DNA of 12,228 nucleotides from Candidatus Nomurabacteria bacterium. GTDB lineage: Bacteria > Patescibacteriota > Minisyncoccia > Phycocordibacterales > CALRBL01. This document shows positions 1 to 6,141 of this stretch, in pieces. The position numbers and the translations under genes were made by a program. The first letter of the stretch is position 1. Every line of letters begins with the position of its first letter. Location of the stretch: NCBI GenBank assembly GCA_943354075.1, contig CALRBL010000008.1:1-12228 (forward strand). Direction: 5' to 3'. The notes below the pieces were generated by a model. The model did not search any database. It was not told where the DNA came from and worked only from the letters and a program-made list of their open reading frames with translations.

Positions 1-1923
1 CTTTCCTTCATGCTTTGCATCTATTTCATAAATAAAATCAGAAACACGATTACGGATATCACGATATGATTCGCCGTTCGGAAATCGGAAATCAATAAGA
101 TCTTTAGTTGCATTATTTTTGTAATATTCGAGATACTCAGCACGAGTGCGACCATCAAAATCCCCCGTACCAAACTCAGAAAGACGATCATCAAAAATAA
201 CTTCTCCCCCAAAACCCACAACCGCTTTCACGATCTCAGAAGTCTCTTTAGTGCGCATAAAAGGTGAAGCATAGATAATATCTACAGCCTTCTCCTTTAA
301 TTCCTTTGCAGCTTCTTCAACTTGATTTTTACCCTTTGAAGTAAGATGAAATTCTGTTTCGACTGATGAGTTAAAAATTTCTTTAACATTGTGTTCAGAT
401 TCTCCATGACGCATACCGATATAGGTATTGCGATGAATCTTTGACTTGAGATCATCGATCGAGCTCACACATTCGATAGTCTTTCCATCAGCACTTCTCC
501 ACACAGGAACAGGTGCACCCCAAAAACGGGAACGAGAAACATTCCAATCAATTACACCTTCAAGCCATTTTCCAAAACGATTTTTACCAATTGCTTCCGG
601 CACCCATTTCACTTTCTTATTTTCTTCAACGAGATCGTTTTTGATATCAGTCACTTTCACAAACCACGACGTAGTCGCGTAATTAAGAAGAGGTGTCGAA
701 CATCGCCAACAATGGGGATACGAATGAATAATTTTTTCTTTTGAGAAAAGTGCGCCTTTTTTGGCAAGAGATTTGATGATCTCAACATCAGTAGCTTGAT
801 GTTCGTCTTTTGCAATGGTTTTTGGTTTTGCTTGAAGACCTGCAAATTCTCCTGTTTCTTCTTTCATCTCACCGTTCATGCCAACATGTTGTACAAGAGG
901 AATAGTGTTCGCTTGTGAAAGTTTGAGGTCGTCATCTCCAAATCCGGGAGCAATGTGTACCACTCCCGACCCATCGATATCAGTAACAAAATCAGCCGCA
1001 TATACTTTCCATGCATTTTCTTTGCCGACAAGCTCTGCATCTTTATAGGTATCGAATATCGGTTCGTATGATTTTCCAACAAGCTCACTTCCCTTCATCT
1101 CTCCTATCACTTCATATTCTTTTCCTTTGAGAACATGTTCGATGCGTGACTTTGCAAGAACAAGAAACTCTTCACCAATCTTTACCTTCACATATTCCAT
1201 TTCACTTCCAACAGCGAGCGCCATGTTTCCAGGAAGTGTCCAAGGAGTGGTGGTCCAGGCCAATAGATGGGCATCTTCGCGGCCGCCGCTAAGATGCCCA
1301 TCAAGTTTAAATTTCACAAAGACCGAAATATCAGTGATGTCTTTGTACCCCTGATTCACTTCAAAGTTTGAAAGACTTGTTTCGCAGCGTGGACAGACGT
1401 ACATCACCTTGAATCCTTCGTACACTAGTTTCTTGTCATTGAGTTTAGAAAAAGCTCCCCACACATTGCTTGTGTATGAAGCATCCATAGTGCGGTAGTC
1501 ATCATCCATATCCACCCATCGTCCAAAACGTGGCACCAATTCCCTCCACTGATCTGCATAGCGAAGTACACTTTCCCGCGCAGCTTTATTGAAAGGACCG
1601 ATACCAAGATCGAGAATATCTTTTTTAGTTTTCAAGCCAAGTTCTTTTTCAACGAGGTTTTCGATGGGTAGTCCATGACAGTCCCAACCCCACTTTCGTT
1701 CTACGTAGCGACCACGCATGGTCTGATAGCGAGGGATAACATCCTTCAAGGTCGAAGGGAGAACGTGCCCCACGTGCGGTAATCCTGTGGCAAAAGGCGG
1801 CCCGTCATAGAAGACGTAGGGTTCTCCTGCCTTTGTTTGGGCAAGGCTTTTTTTAAAGACATCATTTTCCTTCCAAAAAGAGAGGATTTCGGTCTCGCGT
1901 TCGGGTTTATACATGGGCTTCAT
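1..1923 (-). CDS. ileS: Isoleucyl-tRNA synthetase with embedded histidine-phosphatase domain (3' part off window)
   Basis: This class I synthetase charges tRNA-Ile. 641 codons are visible and the frame runs off the left edge. Seen in order: the HIGH-type motif HVGH (residues 50-53), a zinc-type CPRC, the CP1 editing domain (WTTTPWTLPGN at about 223, then VVHIAPGFGDDD), a second pair PHCWRC, and RFWGAPVP of the catalytic core. At about residue 500, where the family normally continues toward KMSKS, a histidine-phosphatase domain begins: RHGES with His506, SPFMRT with Arg557, and an acidic LSEFGTGDFDG with Glu583. The expected second His, KMSKS and the anticodon domain would lie outside the window. 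The start is either 1923 (MKPMYKPE) or 1914 (MYKPE). Neither has a ribosome site. A stop codon lies 16 codons further upstream. The synthetase call is secure. The job of the insert is unknown. Confidence 0.95.
   Translation of the reverse strand, partial: MKPMYKPERETEILSFWKENDVFKKSLAQTKAGEPYVFYDGPPFATGLPHVGHVLPSTLKDVIPRYQTMRGRYVERKWGWDCHGLPIENLVEKELGLKTKKDILDLGIGPFNKAARESVLRYADQWRELVPRFGRWVDMDDDYRTMDASYTSNVWGAFSKLNDKKLVYEGFKVMYVCPRCETSLSNFEVNQGYKDITDISVFVKFKLDGHLSGGREDAHLLAWTTTPWTLPGNMALAVGSEMEYVKVKIGEEFLVLAKSRIEHVLKGKEYEVIGEMKGSELVGKSYEPIFDTYKDAELVGKENAWKVYAADFVTDIDGSGVVHIAPGFGDDDLKLSQANTIPLVQHVGMNGEMKEETGEFAGLQAKPKTIAKDEHQATDVEIIKSLAKKGALFSKEKIIHSYPHCWRCSTPLLNYATTSWFVKVTDIKNDLVEENKKVKWVPEAIGKNRFGKWLEGVIDWNVSRSRFWGAPVPVWRSADGKTIECVSSIDDLKSKIHRNTYIGMRHGESEHNVKEIFNSSVETEFHLTSKGKNQVEEAAKELKEKAVDIIYASPFMRTKETSEIVKAVVGFGGEVIFDDRLSEFGTGDFDGRTRAEYLEYYKNNATKDLIDFRFPNGESYRDIRNRVSDFIYEIDAKHEGK
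1266..1302. repeat. 37-bp near-perfect palindrome inside ileS
   Basis: The arms GATGGGCATCTT (1266-1277) and AAGATGCCCATC (1291-1302) are exact inverted copies. After one mismatch (1278/1290), four more pairs (1279-1282 with 1286-1289) close a 3-base loop, giving 16 of 17 pairs. The element stays in frame and encodes residues 208-220 (DGHLSGGREDAHL), a low-conservation linker just before the WTTTPWTLPGN motif of the editing domain. It contains GCGGCCGC and is much richer in GC than its surroundings. Its form recalls palindromic elements inserted in frame in genes of other bacteria. Confidence 0.85.
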
Positions 1924-1942
1924 GCTAACACATTTGGAGTAT

Positions 1943-1972
1943 TTGATGAATTTGATATCATGGTGGCATTAT
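1943..1972 (+). promoter_or_regulatory. Possible promoter of the small acidic protein gene
   Basis: TTGATG (1943-1948) and CATTAT (1967-1972) are separated by 18 bases. Initiation would fall near 1979, about 13 bases before the ATG at 1993. The boxes are only moderate matches and the region is AT-rich, so this is tentative. Confidence 0.35.
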
Positions 1973-1992
1973 CAGTTAGCATAAACACACAC

Positions 1993-2217
1993 ATGAGCGA
2001 AATCGACCCAGAAATTTTGTTAGACAATGAGGCAACAGACGGATTGTTGGAAGAAGGAAACCCTATCACCACTCCCGCAGGTGAAGAAGGTATAATTGAT
2101 AGAATTGAAGTAGATCCAACTGATTCAGAGAAAAGAATAGTCTTTGTTAGAATTGTCGGAGATGATGGTGTCGACCAAGTAGAAGAATTTCCAGAAGATA
2201 CACTTCTCGCAGCCTAA
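1993..2217 (+). CDS. Small acidic protein of unknown function (74 aa)
   Basis: I do not recognise this protein. It is strongly acidic. Its second half (EGIIDRIEVDPTDSEKR, then IVFVRIVGDDGVDQVEEFP) alternates beta-strand-like hydrophobic stretches with turns and ends in PEDTLLAA. That pattern would suit a small SH3-like or KOW-like barrel, but this is only a guess. I chose the ATG at 1993, which gives MSEIDPEIL, because the frame upstream runs antisense through the conserved start of ileS. An in-frame ATG at 1960 is the alternative and would add 11 residues. It lies alone between the divergent ileS and the convergent argS. Its TAA ends at 2217 and the argS stop begins at 2218, so there is no room for a terminator between them. 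Confidence 0.7.
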   Translation: MSEIDPEILLDNEATDGLLEEGNPITTPAGEEGIIDRIEVDPTDSEKRIVFVRIVGDDGVDQVEEFPEDTLLAA

Positions 2218-3933
2218 CTACATTTTTTCCGGAACACCGATACCCAAAAGAGACAATCCATTTTTCATCACCGTCGCGAACGCAACGACAAGAGCGACCC
2301 TCTTCCCCGAAGATGGGTCGTTTTTTATTACAATCGGAGTGACCGCATAAAAATGATTAAAAGCTGAAGCAATCTCAGTCAGATAGGTAACAAGCTGTTG
2401 TGGAGCATGAAGATGAACAGCGTCCGCAATAACCTCAGGATATCGATACAACTTTCGAGAAAGTTCACACTCTTCGACAGTCACATCGCTTTCAATATCA
2501 GTTTCAATCCCCTCTTCTTTTGCTTTTCGAAGCACCGACAATGCACGAGTATGAGCGTACTGAAGATATGGCCCTGAGTCTCCATCGAGAGAAAGTGCTT
2601 TCTCTTTGTCGAAAATAATATCCTTTCCAATCGATTGTTTAAGAATCCAATATTTGATAGCTCCAATACCAATCATCTCCGCAATCGCAGGCTTATCTTC
2701 CTCACGGATATTTCTTTCTGATTCATTCATCTTTTCGAGCACCGCTTGTTTTACTTCATCGATAAAAGATTCTGCGGAAATAACTCCACCGGTTCGTGAT
2801 GACATTTTGCCGGTTGTCAGTTTAAGCACTCCATGCGAAAGATGACGGAGTTTACCATCGAGTTCTGGAAACACTTTTCCGATCGCCACCTCAACAACTT
2901 TAAAGAAATCATCCTGTTCGTTTGCGGTGATAGTGAGCGAGATGTCATAAGGATAAATATCTTTTTTTATTTTAGCTAGTCCAACTTCTTTTGCTTCATA
3001 AGTTGGAAGTCCTTCAGTATTCAAAAAGACGCGAGTGTGCAAACCCACATCCTCACCATGAAAAATTACTGCTCCTTGACTCTTTTCGAAAACTGGACCA
3101 ATGAACGATTCAACAATCTCCTTACCGATCACTCCTGCCTCACTTTCATAGAAATGAAAATCAAAATCACTACCAAGTCGTGCGTACATGGTTTCAAAAT
3201 ATGCGAGAGATACTTGTCTACCTTTGCTGTAGAGCTCGTTGATAGCAGTATCACTTCTCTCATAGATTTTTTTGTTAATGTCTATGATTTCTTTTTTCGC
3301 CTGTTCGTCTTCTTCATAAGCAGTATTACCATGAGGATATGCCTTTCCCATCGATTCGATCGAAACCTCGAGACCAAGTTTTTGTAATCCAAAAATAGTT
3401 TTCGCAACATGAAGACCCACATCTCCGTGATAGGTTGCACGTTTTACTTCAGCTCCTCCCTTTTCAAAGATCCGTGAGAGTGCTTCCCCGATAGTATTGT
3501 TCATCATGTGCCCAATATGAAAATCTTTAAAAGGATTTGGTTGTGTGTACTCAACAAAATATTTTTTGTCGGTGAGCATCGAAAGTGATCCAAACTCTTT
3601 TCCTTCATCAATAATATTTTTTACTGACTTGTTAAAAAATGCTGGAGAAAGATAGAAGTTAATAAAGCCAGGGCCTGCAACTTCAACTTTCAAAATATCC
3701 GGATGAAGTTCTTTGGTGATATGTCCGACAAGCGCTTGTGCCAATTCAACAGGGTTTCTCTTCAAGACCTTAGAGAATGCGAGGGCGGCATTGGTCGAAT
3801 AATCCCCTTTAGAAAGCTCTGTTGGATGCTCTACAGCAAAAATGCCCTGTTCGAGGGTTTCTGGAGGCACACCTTCTGCGTTAAGCGCAGAAATGACGAC
3901 CGCTTTGATGATTTCGTTGATAGATCCGTTCAC
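2218..3933 (-). CDS. argS: Arginyl-tRNA synthetase
   Basis: This class I synthetase charges tRNA-Arg; its 571 residues are a full-length size for the family. In order: the N-terminal arginyl-tRNA-synthetase domain (GDYSTNAALAF at 43-53), HIGH at residues 139-142 in the context NPFKDFHIGH, KMSSRTG at 376-382, then the helical DALR anticodon-binding domain (YAHTRALSVLRKA), ending in the typical LLGIGVPEKM. The start is GTG at 3933. No in-frame ATG lies near it, and a stop codon lies a few codons upstream. No Shine-Dalgarno is present. The -10 box lies six bases before the GTG, so the mRNA may be leaderless. The stop codon directly abuts that of the convergent small acidic gene. Confidence 0.96.
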   Translation of the reverse strand: MNGSINEIIKAVVISALNAEGVPPETLEQGIFAVEHPTELSKGDYSTNAALAFSKVLKRNPVELAQALVGHITKELHPDILKVEVAGPGFINFYLSPAFFNKSVKNIIDEGKEFGSLSMLTDKKYFVEYTQPNPFKDFHIGHMMNNTIGEALSRIFEKGGAEVKRATYHGDVGLHVAKTIFGLQKLGLEVSIESMGKAYPHGNTAYEEDEQAKKEIIDINKKIYERSDTAINELYSKGRQVSLAYFETMYARLGSDFDFHFYESEAGVIGKEIVESFIGPVFEKSQGAVIFHGEDVGLHTRVFLNTEGLPTYEAKEVGLAKIKKDIYPYDISLTITANEQDDFFKVVEVAIGKVFPELDGKLRHLSHGVLKLTTGKMSSRTGGVISAESFIDEVKQAVLEKMNESERNIREEDKPAIAEMIGIGAIKYWILKQSIGKDIIFDKEKALSLDGDSGPYLQYAHTRALSVLRKAKEEGIETDIESDVTVEECELSRKLYRYPEVIADAVHLHAPQQLVTYLTEIASAFNHFYAVTPIVIKNDPSSGKRVALVVAFATVMKNGLSLLGIGVPEKM

Positions 3934-3939
3934 AAAATG

Positions 3940-3968
3940 AGTTTAGCACACAAAAAGCTGCCTCTAAA
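3940..3968 (-). promoter_or_regulatory. Likely argS promoter (extended -10) overlapping the terminator
   Basis: On the minus strand TAAACT (3945-3940) is preceded by TGC, an extended -10, and lies 17 bases after TTTAGA (3968-3963). Only six bases separate the -10 from the GTG start. The -35 box falls in the loop region of the terminator hairpin at 3952-3980, so the promoter and the terminator share DNA. Confidence 0.45.
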
Positions 3969-3980
3969 GGCAGCTTTTTT
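3952..3980 (-). terminator. Intrinsic terminator, near-symmetric on both strands
   Basis: The hairpin GCTGCCT (3957-3963), loop CTAA, AGGCAGC (3968-3974) is flanked by an A-run (3952-3956) and a T-run (3975-3980). Read leftward it ends the RNA carrying the tRNA-like element, with five U. Read rightward it also works, with six U. It stands immediately upstream of argS, so it would also stop or attenuate any readthrough into argS. Confidence 0.85.
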
Positions 3981-4098
3981 CGAAATCCCACCCTCATCAC
4001 ACATAGTATGTTGTAGGTGAATTCTGTTGTCAACACCATTATATGGACACGACGGGAATCGAACCCGTAAATCCCACTTGATGAGGGTGGGATTTCGA
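3980..4098. repeat. 20-bp perfect inverted repeat: tRNA-like anticodon region and its downstream complement
   Basis: The arms are 3980-3999 and 4079-4098 and are exact inverted copies of 20 bases, with the core AAATCCCACCCTCATCA. The right arm is the D-region and anticodon-like arm of the tRNA-like element at 4044-4112. The left arm lies between that element and the terminator. In one leftward transcript the two arms can pair over their full length. That pairing would break the element's own stem AAATCCCAC/GTGGGATTT. Confidence 0.9.
4005..4033 (-). promoter_or_regulatory. Promoter between the tRNA-like element and the terminator
   Basis: On the minus strand a consensus TTGACA (4033-4028) is followed after 17 bases by CATACT (4010-4005), or after 19 bases by TACTAT. 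Initiation near 3998 would start an RNA directly with the complement of the tRNA-like element (TGATGAGGGTGGG), run into the terminator hairpin and, on readthrough, into argS. It may make a very short RNA or serve as an attenuated argS promoter. Confidence 0.5.
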
Positions 4099-4112
4099 GC
4101 CATCGCGTGCCC
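4044..4112 (-). ncRNA. Degenerate tRNA-like element (69 nt)
   Basis: Acceptor strands GGGCACG and CGTGTCC pair over seven positions with a G3-U70 wobble and discriminator A73. The T arm is textbook (ACGGG, loop TTCGAAT, CCCGT). No CCA is encoded. The middle is abnormal: 37 bases instead of about 41, without T8, with at best a 3-bp D stem (GAT/ATC), and with a 9-bp stem AAATCCCAC/GTGGGATTT capped by CCTCATCAA. Forcing a seven-base loop gives CTCATCA (anticodon CAT), but with a C-A mismatch at the base of the loop. G3-U70, A73, a GGCTCGA D-region and a long stem next to the T arm resemble the tRNA-like domain of tmRNA, but no tag frame or pseudoknots are present. It may be a tRNA remnant, an odd functional tRNA or a regulatory tRNA mimic. 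Confidence 0.6.
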
Positions 4113-4114
4113 AT

Positions 4115-4138
4115 GACTTAAGTTCATCAACTTAAGTC
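4115..4138 (-). repeat. Perfect 10-bp hairpin just upstream of the tRNA-like element
   Basis: GACTTAAGTT (4115-4124) and AACTTAAGTC (4129-4138) are exact inverted copies around a 4-base loop. In the leftward transcript the loop and its closing bases read TTGATGAA, whose first seven bases are complementary to TCATCAA in the loop of the tRNA-like element two bases downstream. There is no T-run, so it is not a terminator. It could be a processing or loop-loop pairing element. Confidence 0.8.
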
Positions 4139-4159
4139 TATGAACATAGTAAATAAAAG

Positions 4160-4189
4160 TATATAAAATTTACCCGAAGAAAATCTCAA
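4160..4189 (-). promoter_or_regulatory. Likely promoter for the tRNA-like RNA
   Basis: On the minus strand TTGAGA (4189-4184), 18 bases, then TATATA (4165-4160), with an overlapping TATACT. Initiation near 4152 would give an RNA of about 200 nt that carries the hairpin, the tRNA-like element, its complement and the terminator. The AT-rich setting produces chance boxes, so confidence is moderate. Confidence 0.45.
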
Positions 4190-4205
4190 TAAATAATAAA
4201 ATCTT

Positions 4206-4400
4206 TTAAATGCCGAGCATTGTGCTGTACCCCGCGAGGAATTTGGGAATCATAAACGCAAGACTGATGAGAGGAATGATAAAACCAAGGGCGGTGACAA
4301 TTGCAGTGATGAGAAAGATCATATAAAGACGCTTTACAATGACAGACATTGCATCTATTTTCTTTTCGAGTACTTCGAGGCGTTGTTCGATGGGTTGCAT
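4206..4400 (-). CDS. Small membrane protein with N-terminal coiled coil (64 aa)
   Basis: The family is not recognised by name. The N-terminus (about residues 3-25, IEQRLEVLEKKIDAMSVIVK) has the heptad pattern of a short coiled coil. Residues from about 26 to the end are almost wholly hydrophobic, with IFLITAIVTALGFIIPLI as the likely first membrane segment, a proline-containing hairpin and perhaps a second pass. It presumably sits in the inner membrane and may oligomerise through the coiled coil. The start at 4400 is supported by the -10 box six bases upstream and by the lack of any other good frame. It follows dut by 39 bases but seems to have its own promoter. A longer frame over the same bases (4186-4422) has no protein-like composition. 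Confidence 0.75.
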   Translation of the reverse strand: MQPIEQRLEVLEKKIDAMSVIVKRLYMIFLITAIVTALGFIIPLISLAFMIPKFLAGYSTMLGI

Positions 4401-4406
4401 AAGAAC

Positions 4407-4415
4407 AGTATAGCA
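4407..4415 (-). promoter_or_regulatory. Extended -10 box of the small membrane protein gene
   Basis: TGC followed by TATACT (4412-4407) lies six bases before the ATG at 4400. No clear -35 is seen, which is acceptable for an extended -10. Initiation would fall at or within a base or two of the start codon, giving a leaderless message. Confidence 0.55.
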
Positions 4416-4439
4416 AATACAAAAAAGAATATGTATTTA

Positions 4440-4862
4440 CTATTGCTTGCCAGTACTTCCAAATACCCCCATTCCCCTACTCGATTCCGAGAGCTCTTCA
4501 ACTTGTTCGATTTCAGGAAGTTCCACTTTTAGAATAACGAGCTGTGCAACCTTATCTCCCTTCTCTACTGTATATGGTGCATCACTCAAGTTTACAAGAT
4601 GTACATTATATTCTCCACGATATCCTGCATCGAATACGCCACCCATAGTATGAAGACCTGCTTTTGAGATACTCGATTTATCTTTAACGATCGCTGCGTA
4701 TCCTTCGGGAAATTCTAAAGCAAATCCATTCATAAAGCGTGCGTGTTCACCAGGTTGCACAGTCTTTTGTTCAAGAGAATATAAATCAAGACCGACATCA
4801 CCTGAATGTGCATAGGTAGGCACTTTTGCATCAGCATTGAGCATCTTTATTTTCAACTTCAT
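4440..4862 (-). CDS. dut: dUTP diphosphatase (dUTPase)
   Basis: This enzyme hydrolyses dUTP to dUMP and pyrophosphate, keeping uracil out of DNA and supplying thymidylate synthase. The 140 residues match the usual homotrimeric family. All five motifs are visible: AHSGDVGLDLY (18-28), DKSSISKAG (61-69, where DKSS replaces the more common GRSS or PRSS), GGVFDAGYRGE (74-84), KGDKVAQL (101-108) and SRGMGVFGSTG (128-138). The last is the glycine-rich loop that closes over the base. The ATG at 4862 lies nine bases after the glyA stop, so glyA and dut are probably one transcript. No Shine-Dalgarno is present. Confidence 0.96.
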   Translation of the reverse strand: MKLKIKMLNADAKVPTYAHSGDVGLDLYSLEQKTVQPGEHARFMNGFALEFPEGYAAIVKDKSSISKAGLHTMGGVFDAGYRGEYNVHLVNLSDAPYTVEKGDKVAQLVILKVELPEIEQVEELSESSRGMGVFGSTGKQ

Positions 4863-4871
4863 GTTTGTGTA

Positions 4872-6077
4872 TTATTTTTTAGATCGAAGCACCTTATCTA
4901 TTTTCTCCGCAATCTTTTTGAAATCTTTTTCTTTCTTTCCACGAGTAGTCTCGGCAGCGCTTCCAAGGCGGATACCGGAAGGATCAAAAGCGGTGCGAGT
5001 TTCTCCAGGAATAGTATTTTTGTTTACAATGATACCGACTTTCTCAAGACGATCGCTTGCTTCTGTTCCTGAAATTCCTTTTCCATTCATCCACACGTCG
5101 ACTAGAACAAGATGGGATTCGGTACCTCCCGAAACAATCCTCCAGCCAAGCTTCTTGAGCTCCTTGGCAAGTGTATCGGCATTCTTGATAACCTGCTTTG
5201 CATAGGTGCGGAATGAAGGTGTTGCGGCTTCCTTGAGTGCGATAGCAACCGCTGCGATTTGATTCATATGTGGTCCACCTTGAAGACCGGGGAAAACCGC
5301 CTTGTCGATCCATTCTCCAAAAGTGAGCGACTTCCCTTTTGCATCCAACTTGGTTTTGTTATTTCGAGAAAAGATAAGAGCAGCGCGTGGACCGCGAAGT
5401 GTTTTGTGGACAGTTGTCGTCACAACATCTGCATATTTGAAAGGAGAGGGATATGCTTTTCCAGCGACAAGTCCTGCAAAGTGAGACATGTCTACCATCA
5501 AAATCGCACCACAGGCATCTGCGATCTCACGAAACTTTTTGAAATCAACAATCGAAGGATAGGCGGTGAAGCCTGCCACGATAAGCGCGGGCTTTTCTTT
5601 GATAGCAAGTTTTTTAAGTGCGTCATAATCAATCTTCTCGGTCACTGGGTCGACACCGAACGGAACCTGGGCCCACACCTTTCCCGTGATAGAAACTTTC
5701 TGTCCGTGAGTAAGATGCCCTCCGTGAGACAAAGACATTCCCATGATCTTTCCGCCTTGTGGAACCAGCGAAAGATACACCGCAAGATTCGCCGGAGATC
5801 CCGAAAGTGCCTGCACATTCACATGCCATTCTTTTTTGGTGAGACCAAAGAGCTTGAGCGCTCGTTCGATCGTAAGATCCTCGATCTTGTCGATAAAGGT
5901 CTGTCCGCCGTAATAGCGTTTGTGCGGATATCCTTCCGCGTATTTGTTGGTGAGTTCGGAACCAAGCGCTTCAAGAACATCCTTTGAGACGTAGTTCTCC
6001 GAAGCGATGAGGTTAATAACGCTCTTCTGACGCTTTTTCTCCGAAGCGATGAGGGTTTTGATTTGTGTGTCTTTCAT
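4872..6077 (-). CDS. glyA: Serine hydroxymethyltransferase
   Basis: This PLP enzyme converts serine and tetrahydrofolate to glycine and 5,10-methylene-tetrahydrofolate, the carbon donor for ThyA. The 401 residues are slightly short for the family. Landmarks are LIASENYVS (23-31), YAEGYPHKRYYGG (46-58), LSGSPANLAV (91-100), DMSHFAGLVAG (196-206) and the PLP-lysine motif TTTVHKTLRGPR with Lys225. The first 22 residues carry a second copy of LIASE, encoded by an exact 18-bp repeat. The start at 6077 lies eight bases after a -10-like box. The gene is divergent from thyA, with overlapping -35 boxes, and is followed by dut. Confidence 0.97.
   Translation of the reverse strand: MKDTQIKTLIASEKKRQKSVINLIASENYVSKDVLEALGSELTNKYAEGYPHKRYYGGQTFIDKIEDLTIERALKLFGLTKKEWHVNVQALSGSPANLAVYLSLVPQGGKIMGMSLSHGGHLTHGQKVSITGKVWAQVPFGVDPVTEKIDYDALKKLAIKEKPALIVAGFTAYPSIVDFKKFREIADACGAILMVDMSHFAGLVAGKAYPSPFKYADVVTTTVHKTLRGPRAALIFSRNNKTKLDAKGKSLTFGEWIDKAVFPGLQGGPHMNQIAAVAIALKEAATPSFRTYAKQVIKNADTLAKELKKLGWRIVSGGTESHLVLVDVWMNGKGISGTEASDRLEKVGIIVNKNTIPGETRTAFDPSGIRLGSAAETTRGKKEKDFKKIAEKIDKVLRSKK
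5995..6054. repeat. 18-bp direct repeat at the glyA N-terminus
   Basis: TTCTCCGAAGCGATGAGG occurs at 5995-6012 and 6037-6054, 42 bases apart (14 codons). On the coding strand the copies give LIASE-N (the conserved family motif) and LIASE-K (in the extra N-terminal stretch). The identity at DNA level, not only at protein level, suggests a recent tandem-type duplication. Confidence 0.8.
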
Positions 6078-6085
6078 GGCTACAA

Positions 6086-6114
6086 TTTATCACTAAAAAG
6101 GGATTTTGTGCTAA
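6086..6114 (-). promoter_or_regulatory. Likely glyA-dut promoter
   Basis: On the minus strand TTAGCA (6114-6109), 17 bases, then GATAAA (6091-6086), each 4 of 6 to consensus. The ATG follows after eight bases. Its -35 overlaps that of the divergent thyA promoter, so RNA polymerase can probably occupy only one at a time. Confidence 0.45.
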
Positions 6115-6134
6115 TGTCTCAAATGGAATACTAT
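6106..6134 (+). promoter_or_regulatory. Likely thyA promoter
   Basis: TTGTGC (6106-6111), exactly 17 bases, then TACTAT (6129-6134). The ATG at 6142 begins eight bases after the box, so initiation would be at the start codon or just before it (a leaderless message). There is no Shine-Dalgarno. Confidence 0.6.
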
Positions 6135-6141
6135 TAACATC

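Noticed and set aside
1837..1992. N-terminal extension of the small acidic protein back to the ATG at 1837
   Set aside because: It would run antisense through the conserved first codons of ileS, and its sequence is not protein-like until about 1993.
3952..4033. T-box riboswitch before argS
   Set aside because: No T-box consensus, specifier loop or antiterminator with an NCCA-pairing bulge is visible. The long complement to the tRNA-like element is not how T-boxes recognise tRNA.
4044..4112. Calling this element a complete tmRNA or an ordinary tRNA
   Set aside because: It is only 69 nt with no tag frame or pseudoknots, so it is not a complete tmRNA. The missing T8, weak D arm and 9-bp middle stem with a 9-base loop prevent a confident tRNA identity or anticodon.
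3881..4130. Small minus-strand reading frames across the argS upstream region
   Set aside because: They consist of the tRNA-like element and terminator read as protein, with fragments such as GFDSRRVH typical of translated tRNA T arms.
5259..5987. 242-codon plus-strand reading frame inside glyA
   Set aside because: It is antisense to the conserved PLP-binding core of GlyA and has no recognisable domain.
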